A stretch of 64,000 nucleotides of DNA from Scolanthus callimorphus (GCA_033964015.1 CM066913.1:3846169-3910168); one strand, 5' to 3'. Shown: positions 42,701 to 58,336, counted from the first letter of the stretch. Translations and numbers: made by a program. Notes: generated by a model from the letters alone, not told the origin.

Positions 42701-45700
42701 AGCCTTTCCAAGATTGAGAGAAAAGCTAGAAGACCCAGAGCCAGGTAATATGAATCTTTGTGTACTTGATAACTACTAGTGCTTGGGTAGTCGCTAAGAC
42801 AACTTATTGTAACAATGCTCGAAATTGCGCACAGTAAAGCCTGTGTTTTCAATTTTTGCCATCTTGTTTGCTTTTACTTACTTACTTTACTTACTTACTT
42901 ACTTATCCTCATGGATTTACTGTACTCACATGGTGAAAAATTATGACTAGAATATTTTCTTAATTTCAAGCCCTCTCATATTATTATTGCCTTCAAAGTC
43001 TTACACGGACACTGATGTAGACCAAGATAGAATGTTGTAATTGTAACAAAAATATTTTCATATTGACCATCATAACCAAGAAAATTATGATACTTACACC
43101 TTTAGAGACTGGTTTGGTTCTACAAGTTGTGTTTTACTGTAACTTTACTTTTTCAGGTGTCCAGTCAGCAGCTGTGAATGTTATCTGTGAGCTGGCACGT
43201 AAGAACCCTAAAAACTACTTGTCTTTAGCTCCACTCTTCTTTAAGCTGATGACAAGTTCTACAAACAACTGGATGCTGATTAAGATCATCAAACTGGTGG
43301 GTTTTTATATACAATTAAATGGCTAATGGTGTTACATCTTGCTGCCACCCAATTCAGATCATGTGATGATTCCTTTTGGTCATTACAATTGTCAAAATTT
43401 TCTTACTTGGCCGAGTACATGAGTCTATTATTGTGCAGAAATAACAAAAATATCCACCCAAAGGAATCCTCACATGATCTGAATTGGGTGGCAAAATATG
43501 TACATGTTGGTAAACACAGTTAGCTGATTTGGTTAATTGCCTGTCCTTTACATTGTTTAGAAATGTTATTTTCTATGGTTTGTTCAGTTTTATGGTGTTG
43601 GCCTCTGGCCTCTGCCTCTGGGCCAGATCTCATTGTGGGGCCAATTTTTTTTCTCAGTCCACATCTGGGAATTCCAGTGAAGTTCTACTTGATTACCAAC
43701 ATTCCATACATTTTTTGGAATATCACCAAAATTTTACTCCCAATATTGGTACATTGTACCCATTTTGTAACTTGCTCTAATATGCCATTAGGGGAGTCTA
43801 TTATTCCATGATAGAGCCTGGAATTAGGGGATGGGTACTTTGGAATGAAGTTCTCAACATATTGTTGTACAGTAAAACCCATTGGATCCTAAAATCAGGG
43901 TATTGTTGTAAACAAACTTTTGATAAAGGATTTTAGAGGTGAGATATTGTTGCTGGGACCCAGAAAAGTCAGGGAAAAGCAGGGTATCATTAAATCGAGG
44001 ATCGTAAAAAGGGGTTCACTGTAGTTTATAATGCTAATGTCTTGTAATTCTTTCACAGTTTGGTGCACTATGTCCTCTAGAACCACGCCTTGGCAAGAAG
44101 CTGCTAGAACCTCTTACTAATCTGATACATAGGTAAAGACAGCAGCACTTTGAGGCGCCCATCCAACAATAATGGGATCTTACTACGTTTGTACAGAGTA
44201 GACTGAGCTCAAGATTTTGTTTTTATCTGTGAGCAAATTGCAAATTGTGCATTTACATGTATTGAAAATAGTATTCCAAATTTAGTAAGGCTCTGGATTC
44301 TGCTTCAGGTCTCAAAATTGCAACACACTGTGGTCCTGTTTATTTAACTGTGTTCCTCTTATTAATGATTCATGAGTTGTTAACATACAGGGCACAAAAT
44401 TGTGCCAGACACACTGTAGTATGCTGGAAAAGCTGGACTGGCCCCTTCTGGAGACTAGGCGTTTGGGGTGGGACTTAGATATGTTCTTCAAAATAAATTC
44501 TGGGCTCGTGTCTATACCGTTCCCAAAAGAAATAGTTCCAGGGTACTCAAGCACAAGAGGCCACCAATATAAGTTTAGAGCTATTGGCGCTAATATTAAT
44601 GCCTTCAAGTACACGTTCTTTGTAAGAACAGTTCCGCATTGGAATGACCTCCCAGCGGATGTGGCGGAAGCCGACAGTTTAGCCGCCTTTAGAGCAGCAA
44701 GGTAGTGGTCACGCTGACCCCATTGGAATATTAGTATTATGCTAAGTGCAATTATTTAAATTAAAGAAGATAAAAGGCATAAATATGGCTAAAAAGTTTT
44801 TTTATGCCTACCTTTTTCACTAAGGTGTAAAATAAAGATTGTGTGTTTCAGTTTTTGCAGTGTTCTCCTAATGCATTTATGCCTGGATGTTTGACAAAAT
44901 AATCTCTATAATGTTGGCACAAGGCATAAAATGACAACTATTTATTATTTCTTATTTTGAGTGCTGACATCAAGTGCCAATTAAATATAATGGCTATACT
45001 TGACACTACAAATGTATTTGAAGTGTGATTATCTGTTTCTGATGTTTCCTGAATTTCACAGCACATCAGCCATGTCCTTGCTGTATGAGTGTGTCAATAC
45101 TGTTATCTCAGGTATGTCATTCTGTACTGCCTTCTATTTTCCATACCAATGCCATTTTATTGCAGAATTCTTAATGTTCAGCTGGCATTCCCGACAGCTG
45201 ACTGTACATCTCTATCATTCCTCTTTTACAAAACCTATCAGTCATCAGTTAGACTTATGGCTGTTAGAGTTTTTCTAATGTGATATCATATAATGAATCA
45301 ACTTTATTCAACATTACATTGAAGTACAAAAAGTAAATAATATATATAATAGTATCATATATAAAACTCCCATGCCCAGCAACATTTCATCCTGGAATGT
45401 CCATTATTCTCCCAAGAGAGACATGAGGAGTTGTTAAAATTTAAACTGCTAATGACAGCTCTACAGTGTTAACATGTCAGTCTGTAGTTTGTGAGACCAT
45501 CAGTTACAGGTGGTTGTGATTTAGGTGTGTCTTAATGTCTTAATTCAAACTGTTGGGTCAGACCTTCAACATATACCAGTCTAAAAATAAGCCATTCCTA
45601 ATGTAAATGAACGTAGACAATAGAGTTTCATCATTTGCATTAAGACCAGCATACAAGTACAGTATGTCCTGAGCCTAATTTCCCACTTGTGTACTTTCTT

Positions 45701-48700
45701 GTTTTTCACGTTATTGTTTCCTCATTGTCTACTGTGTAGATTTCTTGTTTTTCAATTATTACTGGCCTTTTTTCTAGGGCTGCCCAACCACCAACCATCT
45801 ATCCAGCTGTGTGTATCCAAGCTGAGACTGCTTCTAGAAGATCCTGATCAAAACTGTGAGTTTTCCGACTGGATGATAAGAACTTGTTGCTCACAATTGA
45901 CTACTAGCCCTTTTGAGCAATCATCAGATATCTTTTTTAGTTGCATGTAAATTTGCCATCAAGTTTGTACATTGTAAAAAAAAGTTGATGATTCACATTG
46001 ACAAAGCTGATAGCCAGAGTAAGTACTTCTGCTGACATAATCCATTGTTATTAAGCATACCCAATAGAAAATGATATGACATACCAGAGAATGATTGGTA
46101 CTGTACATAGAACAAAGATCTACACTGTACGGTTGGCACATTAGCATTACAGCTGTTTCAGGTAACACGCGACCCAGCGCATTCAAAACATTTTTTGGCA
46201 GTTTGGCTTTTCTGTGATGTCAATCAAATCACCTAGTGCAGTGAATTGGCTTCTATCGCGACATGTCTCGCAAGGGAAGCCAAACAAGTGCACTGGGCAA
46301 GGATTTGATTGGCTCACACGGATTGCATTGATTGACAACGCAGAAAACCCAACTGCCAAACTCCAAGAACTCTGACAACGGCGAAGTCGCGTGTTACCTG
46401 AAACAGCTGTAAGCCTTGGCTAAACTAGGACACATGTAGCGCTCAACAATGGATTATGTCAGCATGAACTGCACTATAGCAACCCAATTTAGTAGCAGTT
46501 AAATATACACTTCCTTGACCATGTAATACACGCAAGGGCTAGATGCATGAGGTGGTGCGCAATATTATTTGGTACATCAATTCTAGTTAACCATCTCTTC
46601 TTTTATTAAAGACAGAGAAGTAAATATAATCATATATTTTCCATGTTACAGTAAAATATCTAGCTTTGCTTGCCATGTCAAAGATCCTCAAGACGCACCC
46701 CAAAGCTGTACAAAGTCACAAGTAAGTTCATTTAGCTTCCTTGGCCCAGGTAGTTAGTGTAGGATAGGGTAACTCATTTTCGATGCGAGAATATTATTGA
46801 TTTTGCCCTGACCTTACATTACAAGAACATAATTTTTTTTTATTCAAATTGTTTCCTTTCCAGGGACATTATTATCCATTGCCTAGATGATAAGGACGAG
46901 TCCATCAGACTGCGGGCCCTGGATCTCATTGTTGGAATGGTAAACTTTGTTTTTTCTTCAAGCTGTCTCTTGCCTGAATTTTCAGTCATCTTTTCTCCCT
47001 ACACTCCAAGACCGATCATCATTGAAGAAAAAAAAAAGCGATTGAACGCTGACTCCAAAAAGCGTGCCCAGGAATAATTGTGGAGAGAAGGCAACTATTT
47101 ATCTCCATTTGAATTTTTCAGGTTTTCAAAGAAGAATATAATAGACATTGTAAAAAAGTTGATGATTCACATTGACAAAGCTGATAGCCAGAGTAAGTAC
47201 TTCTGTAGTATTCCAAAATGTTTTCCAGTCGTTATTCAACTTCAAGGAACAGCAGACACTTTAATAGAGTCTTCTCCAGGGAGTTTTCTCACTCTGTTTT
47301 GATTTGATGTGAGAGAAGATGTTCATTTCAGATCCTTGTTTAAATCCCCCAGAACAAGCACGCGGCCACATGGAATACATGTAATACAATGTGTACAATA
47401 CGTAATTTGTATTTCCAGATTATCGTGATGAGCTGCTGTCTAAAATCATTCTAATCTGCAGCCAAGGGGATTATCAGTACGTCAGCAACTTTGAATGGTA
47501 AGGAAACTTTTAATTCTCTTCAATGTGACCATATTATTTTAAAAGCGTGGACATTACATTTATCCGCCTAAGTGGATAGTCACTTACGTAACTGCTTTAC
47601 CTACAATGGGTAATTAGCGTAAACCTAGTCAGGATATTAAATTCATCCTCTCGCTTTGTTCTGTTGCCCTGTTTTATACCAACAGCACAGTAGAAAGTGA
47701 AACGAACGACACGCCAGCTGCTGCATAGTTGCAAGTGTTTCTTTGGCGTTTTGTGCATGGCATGCAAGTGTAGTCTTAACTACGTTCAGTGTAATAATAC
47801 ATATTTTCTAAGTAAATTTAAAAAGAGTTCTTTTTAATGACGGACTTAATATATATGACTGTTTGCAGCCCCTTGTTTGGCGAACGTCCGTAAATAGAGC
47901 AGATTTTGTATGACTGTGAAGAGTGCCGCGACAAAATCGTGCTGCGCCGCGACCGAGACCGTACCGCGACTACGCGATTTCATTCCATATCTACAGCAGG
48001 CCAGGTTCCGTACCGCGACCATGTCAGTGCCGCGCCATGTCGCGGCCTTTTTACAGTCATACGAAATCGGCTCTAAAACAGAAGAGTATTTGCTTCGCGT
48101 GTTCGTTTTATTTACCTACGCGCCTTGTTGCGCTGAGCACGACTGGAAACTCGAGGCCCAAACAAGACCCGTAGGTGAATAAAAGCCTGCACACGACTGA
48201 CTTTTCTCTTGTATTTATGGACTTGAAGCAGTCTATGTTAAATATCGGGAATACTTGACATAGTTTTGTGTGCCCAGGTACATCGATGTGTTGGTTCAAC
48301 TGACGAGGATTGAGGGTACTCGGTACGGTCGCCAGGTGGCATCACAGATGATGGACGTCACTATCCGTGTCAAGGCTGTTAGAACTTATGCCGTGCAAAA
48401 CCTGGTACGGGAAACACATGCTAAGTTCACGCTTGACTGTCTTGAATGGCGTGCTATTTATAGCCTCTAATCTCAGCAAAACGTCGTCAATAGCCGATTA
48501 TTAGCATCTGCAAAATGGCTGCAGAAAACTTACTCCAGAGGTGCACTCCGCTTGTTCACTGATCCCTGTCACGATACAGCAAGTACGGCACGTTCGAACG
48601 CTGCGTTGTGGGAAGGATGACTGTTGTGATCTGCAACTTCGATGGAAAATCGCATCGTATCGCATAAAATTTGAGCATGAGCCAAACGCGTAAGACTTCA

Positions 48701-51700
48701 CAGCGATGTCGCAAGGGAAATTGCGATGATCATATCGCAGAAATCATGCTGTGTGAATGGGCATATCCAATTGTCAGCCTTGAAAAGAAACAAAGAAGAG
48801 ATCTTGTTTTGTTAGGAGTAGTCGTCCTGACTAGCAAAAACTAACAGTCATGTTAATCACACGTTTGATGAATCCTTCATCCATCGCTGCTTGCAAGCTT
48901 CAGACTAAATTTGTTACCTCAGTTGTTCATTTACTCGATGCCGATATTTTTTTTTCAGTCTCTCCTACTCGACAGTAGCCATCTGATGGGCGGGAATGTG
49001 AACAAGAACGGCATGTGCGAGTGCTCTATGCCGTGGCTTGGTTAGCAGGAGAATTCTCAGAGTAAGTTGTTATATCTCTCTCCAATGCATGTTGAGATAT
49101 CATTCATTGTAATGTGATGAAGGTCATATGAAATGTGATGAAGCCAACAGTTCGACCTCTTGTCAATTTATCTGGAGTCGACAGAACGGCACACCAGTGT
49201 CATCGAGGTAATCGAAGTGTGAAATCATTTTTATCCTCATTGATGACTGTAAGTCACAATGATGATATTGGAAGGACTCGCGCTGTCACCCGCTCACTCG
49301 CTCACGTCCCGTAAACCCTACCACGGGCAACAGGAATGTTAAGGTGGATCGACCCAGTAATTTTGCACCCATGCCAACCAAATTTGAACCTCTCATACAA
49401 AGCAGGTTGATTTCTATCGCGCAGCCAATATAACACACATACTACCCATAGACTGAATACATGTCAGTACAAAATTTGGGGAGATCGGAGTTAGTATCAC
49501 GCGACAATTGGGCCACGCCTATTTCCACTCTCACACCAGTTTCAGGCTGTAACGACATTTTTTCGAAAAATGCTCTACGTTACCTCGAGATTGACTGATT
49601 GCCTGTACGTGTAACCGAAGTTTGACTAAATTCTACAAGACCGATCTGAAGATATTTTAGGATTTATAAATCAGGGCTATAATTTATGTAAAATCCAGTG
49701 TTATGAATTAACATGACAGAGTTTGGTACTTCATGGTTATAAATTGAAGGTTTTTATAGCCCTATCTATTTGAAATTGTTCAAGGAAGGTCATGCTTTTG
49801 ATTAAAATTTAATATTATTTTGCGATTTCGAAAAATATAGAAATGTACGTATCAACATAATTCCTCCACGAATCGGCTCAGCGCGAAATTTGGGCCTACT
49901 TTCACGAAATTTGGTCTGATTTAAAAAATCGTAGTTTTTTTCGCTCCAAAATTTTGGACGACTCCAATCGATCAATGTAAAGTTTATCTCCGCCGTTTCA
50001 TATCAATTGAAATGTTCTATGGGCATCAACTGTGGACGCAAAGATCAGTAATATTGGATGGATTCGTGTAGTTTCCGCTCAGGGACTTGCTTTTGTTCTT
50101 CCAATGCGGCACACGTTGATATCGCGGTTGACTGCTCTCCGAATCGTCCCCGACATATGGTAATTAAATGCATAACAAAAGACCAAAGAACCTCAGAAAA
50201 TTATCATACATCGGAGACTAGCCAAGCAAGGACAAGCCCATGTGCGCTCCATTGGAATTCGATTTTGTGCCGAATGGGGAACAAAGGCAAATCCCAGAAG
50301 AGAAACTATAGAAATTAATCCAATATTTACCGATCTTTGCGTCCCCAGTTGACGGCCTTAGATGATTGCGATTGCTATGAAACGTTGGAGACAAACTTTA
50401 CATTGATCGATTGGAGTCGTCCAAAATTTTGGAGCGAAAAAAACTACGATTTTTTAAATCAGACCAAATTTCGTGGAAGTAGGCCCAAATTTCGCGTTGA
50501 GCCGATGCGTGGAGGAATTATGTTGATACGTACATTTCTATATTTTTCGAAATCGCAAATAATATTTAATTTTTATCAAAAGCATGACCTTCCTTGAACA
50601 ATTACAAATAGATTTGGCTATAAAAGCCTGCAATTAATAACCATGAAGTACCAAACTCTGACATATTTATTCACTTCACTGAATTTTACATAAATTATAG
50701 CCATTATTTATAAATCCTAAAATATCTTCAAATCGGTCTTGTAGAATTTAATCAAACTTCGGTTACACGGAAGCAACTACTCCATCTCGAGGCACCGTAG
50801 AGCATTTTTCGAAAAAATGTTGTTACAGCTTGAAACTGGGCTGAGAGTAGAAATAGGCGTTAGCCCGATTGTCACGTGATACTAACTCCGATCTCCCCAA
50901 CTTTTGTATTGACATGTATTTCAGTCTATTGGTAGCATATGTGTTATATTGGCTGCGCGATAGAAATCAACCTGTTTTTATATGAGAGGTTCAAAATTGG
51001 TTGGCATGGGTACAAAATTACTGGGTCGATCCACCTTAAGGTACTTGAACATGCAAAAAGACATGGACAAATTTATATGAGGATTTGCTTAGCATCATGA
51101 GGATTCCACAGCGTCGCTTTGATTTTCTCAGGTATATCTCAAGTATGTTGGAAATAGATAAATTGGCATTTACATGGATGAAGAAGCAAAGTGTGCTCTG
51201 AGCGGTGATTTTGTGATTGTCAATCACAGCTCAGTGATTAGAAACTCTCACTGCTGTGTACTTAACGTCTTCCTCGTATATTTCAGGTGCCTGCCTGACG
51301 TTAATGCCGTCATGGAGGCTCTGATGCGGCCCAAGGTCACCACTCTTCCTGGTCACATACAAGCTGTGTTTGTCCAGAGCATTGCTAAGTTATATGCCAG
51401 CATTCTGGTCCGGATGGAGCAAGAAGTAAGAATGCTAAGAGCTCTTTGTCTCTCCACCTATGGGGTGATTGAGCAGCTTATAGATCGGATTTCATATGAC
51501 TAGTGTTCAAAACAATAAGGAAAAAAGTCTATTGCATTATCACAGGAATTTGCTTTTGGGTTTTGGCTTAGTGAAAGGTCAGGGGATTTTGTTTGACTTG
51601 ACAATGAAGTGACTCCACGTGTGTGGCCCTGATAAACTCTTCTTGGTGGTGATTCCTTGCAGGAAGATGTAGATGCTGCCGTGCAGTTAGGGGAGCGTCT

Positions 51701-54700
51701 GGCGACTCAGCTGCCGCTGTTTGTTCAGAGTTCAGACCTGGAGGTCCAGGAGAGGGTGTGTTTTATGTTCAGAATGATTGATATGATCAGTATTATTGTC
51801 TTACCTGGAATGGGCTCGTTATTCCACGGCCCGACAATGCGACCATATGGTCACCAATGGCGACTAGATTTAGGGTTTGCCACAGAGTTTAATGCTGGGC
51901 CCTGCATTTCCTCCCAATCAGAGTCGGAACTTCCGGGATCCGGGGTCTTTTAAAGATAAAACGAAACCTTTTTTGGTGCTAGCGGTTTAAGGGAATGTTT
52001 TCTGAGGGGTACCCTTCAGTGCGTTGTTTTATTGAATATGCCAATAAAATGCTGGCAAACTGGTCCTGGCGAACCACTATTTTAGGGTGTCCGGTCCTTG
52101 GTGTGGCTATCTAATAGCCACATGTTGACGTAATAACAGCTTCTCACATCTCAGGAAGGGACTGCTGTGTTGTTTATATTTGTTTGTTTGTACATTTTTT
52201 TGTTTTCAAGTTCTGATTTTCATGGTATTGTGTGGTTAAACTGGATTATTCTATTTTCCGCAGGCTAGTTGTATTCTTCAACTCATCAAGTATGTTCTAA
52301 AGCTCCAGGGAAAGGTACCAGACATGGTCGACAACACCAGCCTTATTTATGACCAGCTGGAATTATTATGTTTATTCCTCCATATTATAGAAATTATTTT
52401 CTATTATACCGAGCTACATTTTATAACACACATTCATAATAAAGTCGGCATGTTGTGTCCGAAACGTCGGATTTTACCGTCGAATTATGTTTTATTTTTT
52501 TTTTAATTATCAAGCACTACTGTTGTTACATGTGATTTATCTCTCCTAGGTGTTCAGTGCGGGGATGAAGTAAACTCTCTGTTTGATGGTGAGCTCAACC
52601 CTGTTGCATCAAAAGCACAGAAGAAGGTTCCCGTTCCTGAAGGGTGAGAAGTACACATGACTTTGCGCTCTTGTAAAAATATTTTCCGATGCTAAAGATT
52701 TGGCGATATGTCTTAGTGCAGAGTTATTTTCAGCATTTGTTTTCCACACCTGGGGGTTGAGGACCCTACCATTTGAAGACCCCCTCGACTGGAATTTCCA
52801 GGGGTCCTGAACACCCCCTCCCCTGGAACACCCCCTACTTTTGGAATTTCCAGGTTGCCTAAACACCCCCCTTTTCCACAGCTTAGACAGATCCCTCCCT
52901 CTGTAATTTCCAGGGGTCCTGCCCCTCCCCCCGGTATGGAAAGAAATACAATCAGCCAATATCAAGTTAACTTTGGATAGAAACGTTTCTCTGCGTAGTC
53001 AATCAGATCGTTGCCCAGTTTTCCCCGTGCCGTCTATTGGCTTCTGTTTTACGTAAAACTGTAAAAATTCCTTCGTTTGATTATCGTATGCATTATTTCG
53101 TTCTTTAGTCTTGATCTCGACAAGTGGATTAATGAGCCGCCAAAGGAAAGCTCCGAGGATGAAGAAGACATTGCAGATATGTTTGCAGGTGTCGAGGAGC
53201 AAAGGTAAGCTCTGTTGAGATGAGACTGAGGTGGGGCGGTTGCTTGCTATAGTTCTGACTGAGTTCCCCTGTTCTGTTTACTCTAGTTACAAGGCCCAGA
53301 AAAATAGGAGCCCGAGCTAGATGAAGAGGAACTTGAACGAGTAAGTAAAGCACCATCGTAGCCGCGATCGTCGCAAGAGAAAGTCAGTGAAGCGGCTATT
53401 TCTTTCTTCGATAAATGTTAAGTTCTTTACATGTCGGAGTCAACTATATATCGAACATATGATTTCGCATTGGTTTCGACAGTGGTCAGACAGGGGCGTA
53501 TGCCTGAGCAGTCACAGCCTCGGGCGTAAATCTACAGTCCAAACTCATGAATAAGTACTTATACAAAGTTCCCCCAAAAATGTGCAGGCTCGTGCTTGCA
53601 GGCTTATAGGCTGCGTACCCCACTGTCAGACATGCGCGCACAATTTATTAGTAAGAGCTTTAATTTTGACCGTCAGTTGCCAATGGTCGACTGCCATTTG
53701 AGCTAATCTGCAATAAGAAAAAGATACTTGTTGTTTTCCAGCGTTGGAAAGTGCCCTTTCAGCATCGATTTCCAATATTATTATTGGAAGCACACTTTCA
53801 GCCCTTTCAGCATCGATTTCCAATATTATTATTGGAAGCACACTTTAGGAACATGGGAAACAGATCTAACAGATTGAAGAAGGGTTGAAAGGCACCCCCC
53901 CTTTCCAGCGTTTTTGTTTGTATTTTTTCCAGTGTTGGTATGCTTTTCCCTGTGGTTATTTATTTTTTCTTCATCGCATCACAGATCTTTATCGTGCCTT
54001 CATAATCTGCAAGCCATAGTCACTCAAATATAATCATTCAAAGATGGACATCTTTCTAGGACCGGCTAGCTGGGTCCCGTCCAGGAGTACCTGTCTTCCC
54101 AGAAGTTGAATATACCTGGCCTGACTTTGTTTTTATTTGCTTTTATAGCGTCGGGAGCAGCGAAAAGCAGAGCGGGACAGTAACCCTAATTATCTGAAAA
54201 TATCGGAGAAGACCAAGGTACGCATTCTTACACTGGTTCCTACAATTGATGCTTATTGCCTCCTTGAGGGCTTCTCACAAATCCGGGATCATTGGCCTGA
54301 TGTTGGAGGATCCTGCTCGGGGCGAACGCAGAATGTTGAAAAGTTGCAGTTACAGGGCATACACAGGATTTTGTAAATATACCGGCCAAGCTCATGATTG
54401 CAGTACAGTACTTGTACCAAACTCACCCAAACAATTTGCAATACCGTGCCTATAGGCTGCCTACGCTACTTTTCCTGGCGGGGTGACCGTTCATGCTCTC
54501 GCAGAGAGGTGCTGACCAGTTCATCGAGCATGGGCCTGCACTTCGGAGAATATTATGTGATGGCATGCTAGGCATGATTCTTAGCAGCAGGGTGATAGAT
54601 CTGCGAAAGAGTGATCTGAACTCAAAGTGTCTTTTGCCTGTGGATTATGATGACAACGTGTAAAAGGAAATGTAATCATCTAATCAATCATCTAATCCCT

Positions 54701-57700
54701 ACAGCACGGGAAAGCATCTGCCGATGTGAGCGTTGATGACATTCCTGTGGCGAACCTTGATCTACCTGTGTCCCTCAAGATCTCCGGTAAAGCTACGTTC
54801 TGCCAACCATTTTTTGGTAGTTTTTCATGATTTGAATCCAGCCACTTGAACACTTGTCAAGAGCGGAAACCAAATAGACCTTTCCAACTATAAGCGCGCA
54901 TGGACGCTTCAGTTTAGACACCCTTGAAATGTCCCACTTGAAGACATGTCCCACTTGAACACTTGTCAAGAGCGGAAACCAAAATAGACCTTTCCAGCTT
55001 AAGCGCGCGTGGACGCTTCAGTTTAGATGCCCTTGACATGTCCCACAACTACCAGAGTGCAGCGAGCTCTTTACACTTTGTTTGCCCCTCATTACCGGCA
55101 TGTCTACTTCATTACAGCTCGAAGAGTTCATTTTGCGTCCTCGTACTTGCTGCTTGCCACGTCCACGTCTCCATGGATTTGAAAAGTGCGATCAATTGAA
55201 AAGTGCGATCAATTGAAAAGTGCCAATGATGTCGGGTTGTTATTTGATAAAAAGCGCCCACGTCCTGAGCACTTAAGTCTTACAACTATTTACGTATTTT
55301 CACCAGTGTTAGAATTGAAGTAGAAACGCAATAGTCAGCGAAATGCCTGAAAGTTTGTTTTGTCGTCCACGTCTAGCATTTCCCTGTAGGGATAAAGGAT
55401 AATCACAAACCATTTTTATAATTTTCTTTTGCCAGGAATCTCTGTATCCAAGAAGTACAAGAAATCCAAAAGAAGAAGAAGAAGAGAGGTTGGTACACGA
55501 GTCAGAGATGCTTCTTTTAGCTTGTAGATATGCGAAGCGTGAAAACGAGTGTATTTGAGATGCCTAGTGTCAAAACTTGTAATATCGATAGGACAGGTAG
55601 AAGTGTTTTTATCTCCCGATTGAACAATTTGGACAAAAGTTGTCTAGGGATTTGGGGTGTATCAAAATGTACCCTTGGCATGGGGCCGTTAACCTTACTC
55701 TAATTGCATCGTTTTATAGAGCTGCTAACGTAGTTCATCTACAAAGAGTACATATTCACAGTATAACAAGTGACGTCCTGTCATCACCAGGTCGCCATGG
55801 CAGCAGGGCAGAAGAGAGTGACGAGGATGAGATTGAGCAACAGAAATACGAAGTTCTTCCCGCAGGCGCAGGCGAGATGCCCGAGGTACTGTAGAATACC
55901 GCAGCAAAACTAGAGACCCTGTGTCTCATTGGCGTGATAATGTTATGTTGGTCTAAAACAGTAAAAAAGTTCAAAATATCACAATGAGTTTGCTGTTCAA
56001 TGACTACATATCACCTAAATACCTTTAGACCAATGAATGGTCGCAGTTCCATGAGATTTAAACGGATTGAGTTCACTATATGTTGACCGTTACCTCATTA
56101 GCATAGACATTGACATTGACATTGACATTAGCATTGACGCAGCAAAATTAAAGACCCTGTGTCTCATTGGCGTGACAAGTTATGTTTGTCTTAAACAGCA
56201 AGAAACGTTCAAATCAGGTTTTAGACCAATGGATGGTTGCAGTTCCATGAGATTTAAACGGATAGTTCACTATTTTGACCGTTACGTCATTAGGGAAGAG
56301 GTCAAAACAACGGTACTCGATAGGTATCCAGGGATGGTGAAAGAGGTGGTGGGTACCCGGTACTACCTACCCCCATAAGTATCCAGTGGTTATTTTCTCG
56401 AAACCCAAATAAGGGATACCCGATTTTATTGCAGAAAAGTGTTGTTCTCTTCGTGTAGAGCACGTTTGTAGGGTTTTCACTATGATTCAACAAATATTTC
56501 ACGAGATATCGGCAGTTGAAAATCCGATTTTTAGTAAAATTGAGAGAGGTGGTGGGTCTCGGGTACCCACCCCCATGAACTGGATACTTATAACGTACCG
56601 TTGTTTTGGCCTCTTACCATAGCATAGACGTTAATTGGCTACAAAACTACATGTTCCGTCCATTATGCGCAGCCGGTTTTATAAACAAGCTTTTGTAAAT
56701 ATGCTCGTGGGATTTAACTGTTGTTATTGCTTTGACATTGCGCTTTACTCGTGTGTCAAGTGGCTCTGAAAATCCTACATAGCCATTGACATAGAGCTTG
56801 AGTATTAAATTCGGTTTTAACAGAAAAGCGCAAGAAATAGACCTCTTAAGCTTGGGCGTAATGTTTTGCCATTTCAGGTCACGTGGCATTCCCATGAGTA
56901 TTCTCTCTTTCTTTTCTGCTACGCACCGAAAGATATATGAATATGGAAGCATTTCAAACAATGAAAGAATATTCAAACGGATGTCACGTGTTGTGTATGT
57001 GAAAACATTATGTCTAAACTAAAGAGCTTTATACGTCCTTATAGAGAATCTAGGTATCAATTTTCGGAAAATCTCCCTTTACCTCTTGCGGATTGTTGCA
57101 TTGTGTCGTGTCAGTGACGAGGAACCGTGTTTGTCTTTCAACCACTATATTGCTATTTTTACACTCTATCAGGGAAGTAAACCTGGCGAATCTAGTGATG
57201 AAGGCGGGGAAAGGACCAACATGTCCACAGAAGATCCACATAAACTACTAGATGTTGATCTTGAGAAGTAAGTCATGGAGTAATTAGCCCGAGAAATGCC
57301 CAGCATACGTAGGGAGACACCTTTAAGTGATTTGTCCAACAAATTTGGTTCCTTTTGTGCTTTATAATGGTTGCAAGAACGATATCATATCTTTTTCCAA
57401 GACGTTTTTGTGGAACGTGTCTCCTTATGTCCTTCTCGGATAAGGACATTAAATCGTAGGTCACGTCTCGCATGCACTACACTAGCCTGAACCAGGTTAC
57501 GTTAAAGAACCACAGGGACGTCGGAAGTTGCCCATTCTCAGTGCCAGTCTTACAACTTTTACTAACCCACTACCTAACACTGACTTAATAAACCTCATAC
57601 CATTGCAGCCTCGCTTTGTGTAGGATTTCCCGCCTCTCCGACAAATTGTGTAAATAAATAAAACATAAAAAAAAATGACTTATTTATGACCGCTCTGCTG

Positions 57701-58305
57701 GTCACCACTGATAAGCCACTGACATACGTTCGCTTTTACCCAATGTCTTTTCGTGGTTTAGCGTGATTTAATCTCTTATTGTTGACTCCTGCCAGGCCCT
57801 TGGACACTAGTGAAGCCCTTCCGGTTCGTACTCACCGTGTTGTTAGTCCTGGAAGACGAGAGAGTGTCGAGGAAAGGCCTGCTGTTGATGGGGAGGTAAA
57901 TCCACCAATTTGTTAAGATGATTGCCATGAAAGTAGACCTTCCTGTACGACCGCAACGGGGAAGACTAGCACAGATTTCAGATGAGTGTTGAAAACTAGA
58001 CGCTTAGCCAATCAGAAACCAATCCGCTTTAACATAACAAAATGCAATTTATTGATAAATTTGCATTTCAGCCTCTTTCCTCTGAATTAGGATGTGAAAC
58101 AAGCCGGCGATTTTTTTTATATGATAACGATGATGATGACAAAATAATGTTACTGTTGAGTATGGGTACTAGTCAAAATACCGAGGTCGATGACACATTA
58201 CCCGGGAAGCATGGTTGGCCCAGTGTTAAGGCGCTGGGACTCCCACCGCTGTGGTCCAGGATCGATCATATTGTGAGTTGAACTTAGTTCTACCGTGTTT
58301 CCTTA

Positions 58306-58336
<31 letters not shown>

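Noticed and set aside
47910..48182. 90-residue frame in AP3D1 intron 15
   Set aside because: Lies within a MITE-like element and has no splice or homology support.
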